From Streptosporangium sp. NBC_01495 (GTDB taxonomy: Bacteria > Actinomycetota > Actinomycetes > Streptosporangiales > Streptosporangiaceae), in NCBI RefSeq assembly GCF_036250735.1, contig NZ_CP109430.1, positions 3,968,001 to 4,032,000 of the forward strand: DNA of 64,000 nt, read 5' to 3'. A program made the position numbers and the translations under genes. Shown in pieces: positions 8,286 to 16,644 of the stretch (positions are counted from its first letter, which is position 1; each line of letters opens with the position of its first letter). The notes below the pieces were generated by a model. It searched no databases. It was not told the DNA's origin and worked only from the letters and a program-made list of their open reading frames with translations.

Positions 8286-8633
8286 ATGATCCCTGCCTGT
8301 CCCCTCGCGGCCCTTCCGCCGGGCGAGGCCCACCGGCTCGACGCCGACCCGCCCATCGCCGTCTTCCACACCGAGGACGGCGAGATCTACGCCGTGGACG
8401 ACACCTGCACCCACCAGGACGCCTCCCTCTCGGACGGGTGGCTGGAGGGCTGTGAGATCGAGTGCCCGCTGCACTCGTCGAGTTTCGACCTGCGGACGGG
8501 ACGGCCGAGCTCTCCTCCCGCCAAACTGCCGCTGCGCACCCACCGGGTGGTGGTCGAGGACGGCACCGTCTACGTCATCCCCTCCGAGGAGCCCCCGAAC
8601 CTGCCGCCCGGCGTCCGCGCGAGCACCGCGTAG
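8286..8633 (+). CDS. Rieske-type [2Fe-2S] ferredoxin
   Basis: A 115-residue soluble electron carrier. The cluster ligands are clear: CTHQDASL (Cys-x-His) near residue 43 and CPLHSSSFDLRTG (Cys-x2-His) near residue 61, in the arrangement of the ferredoxins that serve ring-hydroxylating and N-demethylating oxygenases. It ends 23 bp before the Rieske oxygenase gene and is almost surely co-transcribed with it, so it probably delivers electrons to that enzyme. No ferredoxin reductase is encoded in the window; the electron source must be elsewhere. The start ATG 8286 has no good ribosome site, but it retains the complete fold. Confidence 0.88.
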   Translation: MIPACPLAALPPGEAHRLDADPPIAVFHTEDGEIYAVDDTCTHQDASLSDGWLEGCEIECPLHSSSFDLRTGRPSSPPAKLPLRTHRVVVEDGTVYVIPSEEPPNLPPGVRASTA

Positions 8634-8656
8634 AACCGCGTGAAGAGGAGCAGATC

Positions 8657-9787
8657 GTGACCGCGAGAAGCCTGCCCCCCAGCGTGATCGCCACCCTGCC
8701 CGGCGGCTACTACACCGACGAGAACATCTTCGCCTTGGAGCAGGCCCGCGTCTTCGAGACGATGTGGTTCTGCGTCGCCCGCGCGTCCGACCTCGGCAAG
8801 CCCGGGGCCTTCAGGACCGTACAGGTGGGCCGCGAGAGCGTCCTCGTCACCCGGGCCAGGGACGACTCGATCCGCGCCTTCCTCAACGTGTGCCGCCACC
8901 GGGGCGCCCGGATACGCACCGAGGAGTCCGGCGAGGTCAAGCGGTCCTTCCAGTGCCCGTACCACGCGTGGACCTACGACCTCGACGGCAAACTGATCGC
9001 CGCCCCGAACCTCACCAGGATGCCCGACATCGACCGGGTGGAGTACGGGCTGATCAATGTGCACGTGCGCGAGTGGCTCGGGTACGTATGGGTGTGCCTG
9101 TCCGACGAGCCGCCCTCGTTCGAGGCGGACGTGATCGCCGAGGCGACGCACAGGCTGGGCGACGAGAGGTCCATCGAGAACTACGACATCGCCAATCTCC
9201 GGGTGGGCCGCAGGATCGTCTACGACGTGAAGGCGAACTGGAAGCTCATCGTCGAGAACTTCATGGAGTGCTACCACTGCGCCACCATCCACCCCGAGCT
9301 CACCGAGGTGCTGCCGGAGTTCGCCGACGGGTACGCGGCGCAGTCCTTCGTCGGGCACGGCGCGGAGTTCGGCGAGGAGATCCAGGGGTTCACCGTCGAC
9401 GGCTCCGAGGGAGTGGACCGCATCCCAGGGGTGGGCGAGGACCAGGACCGCCGCTACTACGCGATCACCATCAAGCCGCAGGTCTTCGTCAACCTCGTGC
9501 CCGACCACGTGATCCTGCACCGGATGTTCCCGCTGGCGGCCGACCGGACGATCGTGGAGTGCGACTGGCTCTTCCTCGGCGACGTCGTGGACTCGGGCAG
9601 GGACCTCGGCCCGTCCGTCGAGCTCTTCCACCGTGTCAATGTGCAGGACTTCGAGGCCTGCGAACGCTGCCAGCCCGCGATGAACTCCCGCGCGTACGCC
9701 CAGGGTGGGGTGCTGGTGCCCAGCGAGCACCACATCGGGGCCTTCCACGACTGGGTGCTCGGCAGACTGGAGGCCGGTCCCGCCTGA
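8657..9787 (+). CDS. gbcA: Glycine betaine monooxygenase-like Rieske oxygenase, alpha subunit
   Basis: A 376-residue Rieske non-haem iron oxygenase. The Rieske ligands are NVCRHRGARI (near residue 77) and CPYHAWTYDLDG (near residue 98). The mononuclear iron site reads NFMECYHCATIHPEL with a downstream Asp in NVQDFEACE. The acceptor-side wording (CPYHAWTYDLDGKLIAAPN) matches GbcA-type N-demethylases, which oxidise glycine betaine to dimethylglycine plus formaldehyde. Linked genes for choline, betaine aldehyde, dimethylglycine and sarcosine oxidation, plus a shared promoter motif, favour glycine betaine as substrate; stachydrine or carnitine are the alternatives. GTG 8657 has an AGAGGAG site at 8644-8650. 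In pseudomonads the partner is the reductase GbcB; here it is a Rieske ferredoxin. Confidence 0.8.
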   Translation: MTARSLPPSVIATLPGGYYTDENIFALEQARVFETMWFCVARASDLGKPGAFRTVQVGRESVLVTRARDDSIRAFLNVCRHRGARIRTEESGEVKRSFQCPYHAWTYDLDGKLIAAPNLTRMPDIDRVEYGLINVHVREWLGYVWVCLSDEPPSFEADVIAEATHRLGDERSIENYDIANLRVGRRIVYDVKANWKLIVENFMECYHCATIHPELTEVLPEFADGYAAQSFVGHGAEFGEEIQGFTVDGSEGVDRIPGVGEDQDRRYYAITIKPQVFVNLVPDHVILHRMFPLAADRTIVECDWLFLGDVVDSGRDLGPSVELFHRVNVQDFEACERCQPAMNSRAYAQGGVLVPSEHHIGAFHDWVLGRLEAGPA

Positions 9788-9873
9788 CGCCGACAGGAAC
9801 GCCCGCAGGCCCTCAGTCCATGGTCCCCGGCCGCCTGCACCTCGCGCCCCTTGGCAGCCCTCCCGCGACGGTG

Positions 9874-9911
9874 CCGACATGGTCCGGCGTTTTCCCGCCG
9901 GACCATGTCGG
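9874..9911 (+). terminator. Terminator hairpin after gbcA
   Basis: A perfect 15-bp stem (9874-9888 with 9897-9911) closes an 8-base loop containing TTTT. An outer CCCTCCC (9858-9864) pairs with GGGAGGG (9914-9920). It lies 87 bp after the gbcA stop. There is no run of T after the stem, as is common for actinobacterial terminators. Confidence 0.75.
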
Positions 9912-9997
9912 CAGGGAGGGCTACCCGGGAGCAGATCCAGAAGGCGGGGCCGGCGGTCCGCCCAGAAGATCTGCATCGGTCAGGTGTGCTTGAGTGG

Positions 9998-10402
9998 TCA
10001 GTTGGAAATCTTCCCGCTGGCGCCGCCGCAGCTCCAGTAGACACGGAGGTAGTAAGACCCGTAGAGGCCCCCTACGGTGCCGCTCACCGTCCCCGCGCCG
10101 ATGTGGCGGTGGTAGACGACCGCCTTGTTGGCGGCGTCGATGATCTGGATGTCAGCCTGAGCGCAGAAGAAGCCGCCTTCCGCATAGAAGTTGATCTTGT
10201 GGGCGCTGCTCGCGGGAATGGTGGCGGTGATGCACCCGGAATTTCCGGCGTTTACCACGCAGTTCACCGTGGTGGCCGCCTGGGCGGTACCCGTCCACAG
10301 CGCGCTGGCCGCGAGACCTGCCGCGAGACCGGCCGCGAGGACGCGGGGCGTCTTCCCAAAAGTCATTAGCTTGCTGAGTCTCTGTCGCATTGCTTCATTC
10401 AA
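9998..10402 (-). CDS. Small secreted protein, function unknown
   Basis: A 134-residue protein with a clear Sec signal: a basic N-terminus (MRQRLSKLMTFGKTPR), a hydrophobic core rich in Ala/Leu/Gly, and a cleavage site after TAQA near residue 42. The mature part is about 92 residues with four Cys (in NCVVN, GCITA, FFCAQ and WSCGG), probably forming two disulfides. It is rich in beta-prone and aromatic residues (YHRHIGAGTVSG, GSYYLRVYW), which suggests a small extracellular beta fold. I do not recognise the family. It is transcribed convergently to gbcA, with the hairpin at 9874-9911 between them. An ATG four codons in is an alternative start. Confidence 0.7.
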   Translation of the reverse strand: MNEAMRQRLSKLMTFGKTPRVLAAGLAAGLAASALWTGTAQAATTVNCVVNAGNSGCITATIPASSAHKINFYAEGGFFCAQADIQIIDAANKAVVYHRHIGAGTVSGTVGGLYGSYYLRVYWSCGGASGKISN

Positions 10403-10995
10403 GATCAGAGGGGAAGATCTCGAAACCTGTAAGGTTCCAGGGTGCCCCGCACCTGGGGCTTCAGCCTGCGCTGATCACCCGCCTGTCGGCCTTCGGGGAG
10501 GGCTACAGCCCGACGTACAGGGGCACAGGGCCGGTTTTGGAAACCGTCTCAGCGGCCGCCATTTCGGTGCTCGCCATGACGTTGGAACCGTTCGCGATCG
10601 CCACTTCGGTGCTCGCCGTGACGGTCGACGGCGCTCGACACCACACCGACGACGAAGGAGTCGGCGTGCCGCCGAGCGACGACGTCATCCGGGTGCGCAA
10701 CGACGACGCGAGGCATCCCCGACGGTCCGAGTCGGTCCCGGTGCGAGCTCGGAACCCATCCGTCGCTGCTGTCTTTTTCGGAGCAGGGAGTTGAGGAACA
10801 TCTCTGCGAGATCGTGTGCCAAGCCCCGTCGCGCCCATGGCCCCGGCATCTCGAAGTTTTGACCGGGTTTGATTCCTTGCGTGCGAACGGCTGTGCCTCC
10901 GACGCTGGTAATAACTGATCCATTTTGGACATGGAAACGGGCAGCACGGCTCCCGAAGATCGAGGTTCTCACACCAACCGATCCGGGAGGAAGCC
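10403..10995. other. Gap without a recognisable gene; imperfect 42-bp repeat and hairpin
   Basis: No reading frame here resembles a protein. Two 24-base segments differing at two positions (10558-10581 and 10600-10623, each containing TTCGGTGCTCGCC) form a 42-bp-period duplication. An inverted repeat (10938-10954 with 10985-11002, core GGGCACGGCTTCC) flanks the start of the transposase and could be part of the insertion sequence end or a translation-limiting hairpin. I found no convincing terminal inverted repeats for the element. Confidence 0.5.
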
Positions 10996-12072
10996 GTGCC
11001 CGTGGCCCTATCATCGCTGATCAGCCCGATCGAGAGCGGCAACACAACGGGATCGGTGCCCGATCGGGTGACCCGCGAAGGGTTGCTGGCCCGCTTCCGC
11101 CGGATTTCCGACCACCGCTCCACCCGAAACGTCCGGCATCCGCTGGCCTCGATCCTGGCACTGGCCGCGTGCGGGGTGGCCGTGGTCGGCGGAGACTCGA
11201 TCATCGCGGTCTGGCACTGGGCCTTCGACTCCTGCCCGCAGGAAGTACTGGCCGAACTGAAGGTGTGGCGCGATCCGTTCACCGGACTGCATGTGCCGCC
11301 CAGCGAGCGGACCTTCCGCCCTGACGGCCGCCGTCCCCAACTGCTGTCGCTGTTCTGTCACACCCGCCACACGACGCTCGCCCAGCGGGCCATCGACACC
11401 AAGACCAGCGAGGTGCCCGAACTCAAACCACTGATAGCCGAAGTGGAGCCGGCAGGCACGGTCCTGACCGCCGACGCGCTGCATACCGTCCGCGAGACCG
11501 CCCGACACCTAGCCGAGGACCTTGACGCGTACTATGTCCTGATTTTGAAGCACAATCAGCCCGCGCTCCTGGTCACGACGATGGCCGCACTGGCTGATGG
11601 GACCGACGCCGAGCATGAACGGGCCGGTACCGGGCACACCGAGATCGACCGGGGTCACGGCCGCAGCGAACGCCGCACCATTCGTACCGCCCCCGCAGAC
11701 GGCATCGACTTCCCCTGCGTGGTCCAGGTCATGCGGATCGTGCGGCACGTCGCCGATCTGCACGGCTCGGGCAGTAGCAAAGAGGTGGTCTACGCCATCA
11801 CGAACCTGCCCGTCCACCTGGCCGGACCCGCCCATCTGGGCACCTACGTCCGCGGGCACTGGGGAGTGGAAACCCGTGCGCATTACGTGCGAGACGTCAC
11901 TTTCGGCGAAGATGCCGGCCGGATCCGCACCGGTGCGCCACCCCAGGTGATGGCGACCTGCAGAAATCTCGCCACCGGCGCATTCCGCCACGTCGGACAC
12001 GTCAATATGGCCTACGCCCGGCGACACTACCGAAACGACGCTCGCCGCCTGCTCACCCTGTTCGACCTATGA
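10996..12072 (+). CDS. ISAs1-family transposase with an internal deletion
   Basis: A 358-residue relative of ISAs1-type transposases, usually near 380-440 residues. The N-terminal DDE_Tnp_1-associated part (HPLASILALAACGVAVVGG) and the C-terminal signature HWGVETRAHYVRDVTFGEDA are good. Catalytic Asp 2 (LTADALHT) and the Glu (GVET) are present. Between PSERTFR and PDGRRPQLL, around base 11310, some 45-60 residues that normally carry the xVDGK(T/A) motif with the first catalytic Asp are absent, with the frame preserved. The product is therefore probably inactive. GTG 10996 has GGGAGG at 10985-10990. Low similarity to neighbours and atypical surroundings mark it as acquired DNA. Confidence 0.85.
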   Translation: MPVALSSLISPIESGNTTGSVPDRVTREGLLARFRRISDHRSTRNVRHPLASILALAACGVAVVGGDSIIAVWHWAFDSCPQEVLAELKVWRDPFTGLHVPPSERTFRPDGRRPQLLSLFCHTRHTTLAQRAIDTKTSEVPELKPLIAEVEPAGTVLTADALHTVRETARHLAEDLDAYYVLILKHNQPALLVTTMAALADGTDAEHERAGTGHTEIDRGHGRSERRTIRTAPADGIDFPCVVQVMRIVRHVADLHGSGSSKEVVYAITNLPVHLAGPAHLGTYVRGHWGVETRAHYVRDVTFGEDAGRIRTGAPPQVMATCRNLATGAFRHVGHVNMAYARRHYRNDARRLLTLFDL

Positions 12073-13066
12073 ACTCAAATCACCCACGAGCGAGTACATC
12101 TTCAACATGCCGGGGCCGTGACCCACTGACCAGCAATTTCGTCAGGGCGGAACGGGACGCTGCCCCTTTCTCTCGTACTTGGGCTGGCCCCCAGGAAACC
12201 CCAGAGTTCCCGCGAACCCAAGGGTCGAGTCCAGACTGTTGGGGTGGTCTGGGAGGTTGTGCACCCTTGGGTTCGCGGGAACCCCAGGCCGTCTACGGTC
12301 AGCCGTTCCCGGAGCGGCACCGGGCGGCGCCCAGGACCCGGCGACGCGAGGCCCTCCGGCCCAGCGAGCAGTTGAGGCGCCTGAGCTGGTGTACGGAGCC
12401 AACCCCCGCGTGAGCAGGCGTCCTCTCCAGGGCGGCGCCCAGCACCGGACCGAGTCATCCTCGACTGGGGCCGGCATACGACTCCTCGGCTTCATCACCA
12501 CTACAAAAACCTCAACGAAGAGGAAGAAGCTTCACCGATCCCGAGATCCCTTCAACCGCAGGAGCGGCGTGCTCTGTACGGAGAACGCCCAGGTCCTGGA
12601 GCTATGGCGACGACGGAGGGCTCAGGGAACTGTGGGGTTATTCCTTAAAACCACTGCCGCGCCGCCACTTCGGCCCGTATCCCCTGATGGAGGCGTGGAA
12701 TGGTCGACCGAGGAGTAGGCAAGGATGTACGGCCTCATTTCACGGCGCCACGCCCACTACCTGGGGAAACTCGTACACCACCTCCGTGGACACAACCCCG
12801 GCCACCGGGACCGGCACCTCAACCGGGAACCATGGAGCCTCGGGACCGGATACAGCCGGGCCCGCGACGGCGGGGCGTCGGCCCGGGCCCGGGGCTGCCG
12901 GCACCGGAACACGATCACCCGGAGTCACCTCGCGGCCGATGGCGCCGACCAACACTGACCGACACCGCCCGGCCGGCACCGCCCGGCACCGCGATTCGAA
13001 CGGAGGGCCTATAGTGTGCGCGGCCCGCCTTCTGAGAGGGTCGGGGTGAGCGGAAGGAGGCGCGAG
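12073..13066. other. About 1 kb without an assignable gene
   Basis: The stretch contains the perfect inverted repeat at 12206-12282. Short open stretches exist, for example 12602-12720 with the translation fragment WSYGDDGGLRELWGYSLKP, and ATG 12725 with a modest ribosome site, but none has a recognisable family, continuous gene-like length or consistent codon bias. It may hold a decayed gene or the degraded flank of the upstream insertion sequence. Directly before 13067, GGAAGGAGG belongs to the molybdoenzyme gene. Confidence 0.5.
12206..12282. repeat. 20-bp perfect inverted repeat (large hairpin)
   Basis: Arm 12206-12225 reads GTTCCCGCGAACCCAAGGGT, and 12263-12282 is its exact reverse complement. 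Inner bases add a CCAGAC/GTCTGG stem. The 37-base interior and 20-bp stem suggest a strong cruciform or RNA hairpin, located 134 bp after the transposase stop. It could be a terminator, a REP-like element or a mobile-element end. Confidence 0.8.
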
Positions 13067-15373
13067 ATGGCCAGGAAGGCTCCGCGCGACGACGTCAACG
13101 AGGACGGCCTCGAGGTCGGCCCGCCCAAGGAGTGGGCCGCCGGCATCCCGGGGGTGACCCGGTCGCTGCTGGCCGCGAACGCCCAGATGGGCGTCGGCCG
13201 CACCCTGCGCACCCTGGCCGTGGTCAACCAGAAGGAGGGCTTCGACTGCCCCGGTTGCGCCTGGCCCGAGGGCGGGCACCGCAGCCCGGCCGAGTTCTGT
13301 GAGAACGGCGCCAAGGCGGTGGCAGAGGAGGCCACCGTCCGCAGGGTCACCCGCGACTTCTTCGCCGGGCACACCGTGGACGACCTGGCACGGCACACCG
13401 ACTACTGGCTCGGTCAGCAGGGACGCCTCACCGAGCCGATGCACCGGCCAGAGGGGTCCGACCACTACGTGCCGGTGACCTGGGACGACGCGTTCGCCAT
13501 CATCGCCCGTGAGCTGCGCGCCCTCGACAGCCCCGACGAGGCGCTGTTCTACACCTCCGGCCGCACCTCCAACGAGGCCGCGTTCGCGTACCAGCTCCTG
13601 GTGCGCAGGTTCGGCACCAACAACCTGCCCGACTGCTCCAACATGTGCCACGAGTCCAGCGGCTCGGCGCTCAACGAGACCCTCGGCATCGGCAAGGGCA
13701 CCGTCTCGCTGGAGGACCTGCAGCGGGCCGACCTCATCTTCGTGGTCGGCCAGAACCCCGGCACCAACCACCCGCGCATGCTGTCGGCGCTGGAGCGGGC
13801 CAAGCGCGGCGGCGCCAGGATCATCGCGGTCAACCCGCTGCCCGAGGCCGGGCTGCTCCGCTTCAAGAACCCGCAGCGGGCCTCCGGGCTGGTGGGGAAG
13901 GGCACCACGCTGGCCGACCGGTTCCTGCAGATCCGCCTCAACGGTGACCTCGCGCTCTTCCAGGCCATGTCGCTGCTCCTGCTCGAGGCCGAGGACGCCG
14001 CCCCCGGCACCGTGATCGACCGCGACTTCGTCGAGACCCACACCCACGGTTTCGACAAGTGGGCCGAGGACCTGCGCTCCCTGGACTGGGCGGAGGTCGA
14101 GGAGGCGACCGGGCTGGACCGCCCGGCCGTCGAGGACGCCGTACGGGAGGTGCTGGGCGCGAAGTCGGTCATCGTGTGCTGGGCGATGGGGCTCACCCAG
14201 CACAAGAACTCCGTCGCCACCATCAGGGAGGTCGTCAACTTCCTGCTGCTGCGCGGCAACGTGGGTCGCCCGGGGGCGGGGGTGTGCCCGGTCCGTGGCC
14301 ACTCCAACGTCCAGGGCGACCGCACCATGGGCATCTACGAGAGACCGCCGACCTGGTTCCTCGACGCGCTGCGCGCCGAGTTCGGTTTCGAGCCGCCCCG
14401 CCACCACGGCTTCGACACCGTGGAGGCGATCCGTGCGCTGCGGTCGGAGCGGGCGAAGGTCTTCGTCGCGATGGGCGGCAACTTCGTGGCCGCGACCCCC
14501 GACACGGCGGTGACCGAGAAGGCGATGCGCCGGGCCAGGCTGACGGTGCAGGTGTCGACCAAGCTCAACCGCTCCCACGCGGTGTGCGGCCGGGAGGCGC
14601 TCATCCTTCCCACGCTGGGACGCACCGAACGCGACGTCGCGCGCGGTGGCCGCGCGGGCCGCTTCGTCACGGTCGAGGACTCCATGGGCCTGGTCCACGC
14701 CTCGCGGGGCAACCTGCCCCCCGCCTCCGACGACCTGCTCTCCGAGGTGGACATCGTCTGCCGCCTGGCGACAGAGCTGTTCGGCGCCGACCCGCACGTG
14801 CCCTGGGAGCAGTTCTCGGCTGACTACGACGTGATCCGCCACCGCATCTCCCGGGTGATCCCCGGGTTCGAGGACTTCAACGTGCGGGTCCGTCTCCCGG
14901 ACGGCTTCGCGCTGCCCAACGCGCCCCGCGACGAGCGCCGCTTCCCGACCGCGACGGGAAAGGCCAACTTCACCGTCAACCACCTGGAGGTGCTGCGGGT
15001 CCCGCCGGGGCGGCTGCTGCTGCAGACGGTCCGCAGCCATGACCAGTACAACACCACGATCTACGGCATGGACGACCGCTACCGGGGCGTGCGCAACGGC
15101 CGCCGGGTGGTTTTCGTGCACGCCGACGACCTGGCCGAGCGAGGTCTGGCCGACGGCGACATGGTGGATCTGGTCAGCGAGTGGCCCGACGGTGAGCGCC
15201 GGGCGGAGTCCTTCCGCGCCATCGCCTACCCGACCGCCCGCGGCTGCTGCGCCGCCTACTTCCCCGAGACGAACGTGCTCGTGCCACTCGACTCGGTCGC
15301 GGAGACCTCCAACACCCCCACCTCCAAGAGCGTCGTGGTCAGACTCGTCAAGCGTGCCGCGGACGGTGCCTGA
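13067..15373 (+). CDS. FdhF/YdeP-family molybdopterin oxidoreductase
   Basis: A 768-residue molybdoenzyme of the FdhF/YdeP type. An N-terminal GFDCPGCAWPEG segment replaces the four-Cys iron-sulfur motif of true formate dehydrogenases. The Mo ligand Cys is probably that in CSNMCHESSG near residue 200. Cofactor-binding blocks VVGQNPGTNHPRM, GNVGRPGAGVCPVRGHSNVQGDR (as GRPGAGVCPVRGHSN) and FPTATGKANF follow. ATG 13067 has GGAAGGAGG at 13052-13060. Substrates of this family are mostly unproven; formate oxidation is possible, and formaldehyde from betaine demethylation would feed formate, but that link is inference. E. coli YdeP is linked to acid resistance. The gene stands alone. Confidence 0.85.
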   Translation: MARKAPRDDVNEDGLEVGPPKEWAAGIPGVTRSLLAANAQMGVGRTLRTLAVVNQKEGFDCPGCAWPEGGHRSPAEFCENGAKAVAEEATVRRVTRDFFAGHTVDDLARHTDYWLGQQGRLTEPMHRPEGSDHYVPVTWDDAFAIIARELRALDSPDEALFYTSGRTSNEAAFAYQLLVRRFGTNNLPDCSNMCHESSGSALNETLGIGKGTVSLEDLQRADLIFVVGQNPGTNHPRMLSALERAKRGGARIIAVNPLPEAGLLRFKNPQRASGLVGKGTTLADRFLQIRLNGDLALFQAMSLLLLEAEDAAPGTVIDRDFVETHTHGFDKWAEDLRSLDWAEVEEATGLDRPAVEDAVREVLGAKSVIVCWAMGLTQHKNSVATIREVVNFLLLRGNVGRPGAGVCPVRGHSNVQGDRTMGIYERPPTWFLDALRAEFGFEPPRHHGFDTVEAIRALRSERAKVFVAMGGNFVAATPDTAVTEKAMRRARLTVQVSTKLNRSHAVCGREALILPTLGRTERDVARGGRAGRFVTVEDSMGLVHASRGNLPPASDDLLSEVDIVCRLATELFGADPHVPWEQFSADYDVIRHRISRVIPGFEDFNVRVRLPDGFALPNAPRDERRFPTATGKANFTVNHLEVLRVPPGRLLLQTVRSHDQYNTTIYGMDDRYRGVRNGRRVVFVHADDLAERGLADGDMVDLVSEWPDGERRAESFRAIAYPTARGCCAAYFPETNVLVPLDSVAETSNTPTSKSVVVRLVKRAADGA

Positions 15374-15382
15374 GGCGCGACC

Positions 15383-15598
15383 TCAGCCGCCGAACTCGTC
15401 GGCCTTCACGCCGTTGAGGAAGGCGTTCCACTTGGTGGGGGTGAAGAGGAGTTTGGGGCCTTCGGGGTCCTTGGAGTCGCGTACGGCGATCAGGCCGGGG
15501 TGGTCGGCGGTGTCCCTGAGGTTCGCGACCTCGACACAGTTTCCGCCGTTGTCTCCGGAGAAACTTGACTTGACCCATGTGGCGTTGCTCAGGTCCAT
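15383..15598 (-). CDS. DUF397 small protein
   Basis: A 71-residue protein with the DUF397 pattern: ATWVKSSFSGDNGGNCVEVA at the start, IAVRDSKDPEGPKLLFTP in the middle, and WNAFLNGVKADEF at the end. In actinomycetes DUF397 genes follow HTH/DUF5753 regulators, as here, where the two overlap by 10 bp. Such pairs (WhiJ-like systems) influence development and antibiotic production in Streptomyces, and the small protein is thought to antagonise or assist the DNA-binding partner. It ends 9 bp from the convergent molybdoenzyme gene. Confidence 0.9.
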   Translation of the reverse strand: MDLSNATWVKSSFSGDNGGNCVEVANLRDTADHPGLIAVRDSKDPEGPKLLFTPTKWNAFLNGVKADEFGG

Positions 15599-16395
15599 TT
15601 TTCTGATACCGCTTTCTGGATGAGATCGATGGACATGCTTATCGGCAGCGCTTCGGTCCGGATTGCCTCGAAACGCTCCACGGCCGCCGTGACGTCTTCC
15701 GGATCGCTCGTGGTGATGCCGCGAACGGCCGTCTCCGCATACAGTACGTTGCCTCCTCCGTCCAGTGTGGCGATTGCGAATCCGCCCATCAAACCCGAGT
15801 GCATTCCATGAGGGATCACCTGAAAGCTCAGTCGTGGATTGACCGCCGAGATGAGGTGCTCCAGTTGCTCTTTCATCACTTTGGGGCCGCCGATCGGGCG
15901 GTGAAGAACCGCTTCGTCCACCACGCAGCGGAGTGTCGGGGGCTGGGGGTCCTTCCGGGTGAGGATGCTTTGACGGTCCAGACGAGCTTCCACTGCCGTC
16001 TCGTTTCCGCGCAGCAGCACCCGAGCGTACGCCTCGGTCTGGAGCAGGCCGGGAAAGACGAGCGGTTCATAGGCGCGTAGCGCGGTCGCCTCCTGTTCCT
16101 TGTCCCTCCACCTCCCGAACCAGGCGGGGAAGACCTGCCCCTTGCGCCAGTCGAGCAGCCGAGACAGCGCGCTGTCGGTGCCGAGGACCGCGTCGCAGGT
16201 CTCGGCGAACTCCGGGCTGGCCGGGAGTTGTCCCGTCTCCACCCCGCTGATCAGGGACTCACTGAAGTGGATCCGCTCGGCAAGCTGGCCCTGGGTGAGG
16301 CCCGCCGCCCTCCGGTAGTGGCGCAGCTCCCTGCCCCAGATCGCCTGGGGTGTATAGAGATTGGAGATGATGCCCTCCTTGTCGGAGTTCAACAA
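15589..16395 (-). CDS. HTH (XRE) regulator with DUF5753 domain
   Basis: A 268-residue regulator. The helix-turn-helix lies near residues 20-75 (LRHYRRAAGLTQGQLAERIH, SESLISGVETGQ). The C-terminal DUF5753 domain includes AWFGRWRDKEQEATALRAYE, PLVFPGLLQTEAYARVLL and FQVIPHG, probably a ligand or partner-binding module. The best start is TTG 16395 (a second TTG follows at 16392); no ATG or GTG lies between it and the HTH, and an AAGGAGG farther in has no start behind it. It is the first gene of the HTH/DUF397 pair. Confidence 0.88.
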   Translation of the reverse strand: MLNSDKEGIISNLYTPQAIWGRELRHYRRAAGLTQGQLAERIHFSESLISGVETGQLPASPEFAETCDAVLGTDSALSRLLDWRKGQVFPAWFGRWRDKEQEATALRAYEPLVFPGLLQTEAYARVLLRGNETAVEARLDRQSILTRKDPQPPTLRCVVDEAVLHRPIGGPKVMKEQLEHLISAVNPRLSFQVIPHGMHSGLMGGFAIATLDGGGNVLYAETAVRGITTSDPEDVTAAVERFEAIRTEALPISMSIDLIQKAVSEKWT

Positions 16396-16500
16396 AAGAC
16401 CCGCGAACTCCAGCTCGTATCTTTCGTAACCATTCGGCTACCAAGAGTAGTCGCGTCTCGGCACGCTGAACATACGAAATCCGAGGCGAAGAGAGAAAAC

Positions 16501-16644
16501 ATGGAAGAGGCACTCAAGGCGAGCGTGGCCCTGGCCGAATATCGCTACACGATGAATCTCGAGCTTTTCCTGCTGGGGAAGAAGTGGATACCGTGCGAAC
16601 CGAGAAGTGTCGCGTCCGCCCTGAGGTGTGGATTACAGCCGTGA
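16501..16644 (+). CDS. Possible 47-residue peptide, divergent from the HTH regulator
   Basis: ATG 16501 with GAAGAGAG at 16488-16495 opens a 47-codon frame beginning MEEALKASVALAEYRY. It ends within the 3' end of the convergent TetR gene. WhiJ-type loci often carry an additional small gene beside the HTH/DUF397 pair, which fits the position. Composition is plausible, but no family is recognisable, so it may be noncoding. Confidence 0.35.
   Translation: MEEALKASVALAEYRYTMNLELFLLGKKWIPCEPRSVASALRCGLQP

Noticed and set aside
12725-12958. A 77-residue frame with a modest ribosome site
   Set aside because: His/Arg-rich composition without a family, overlapping two other open frames of equal merit; not strong enough for a gene call.
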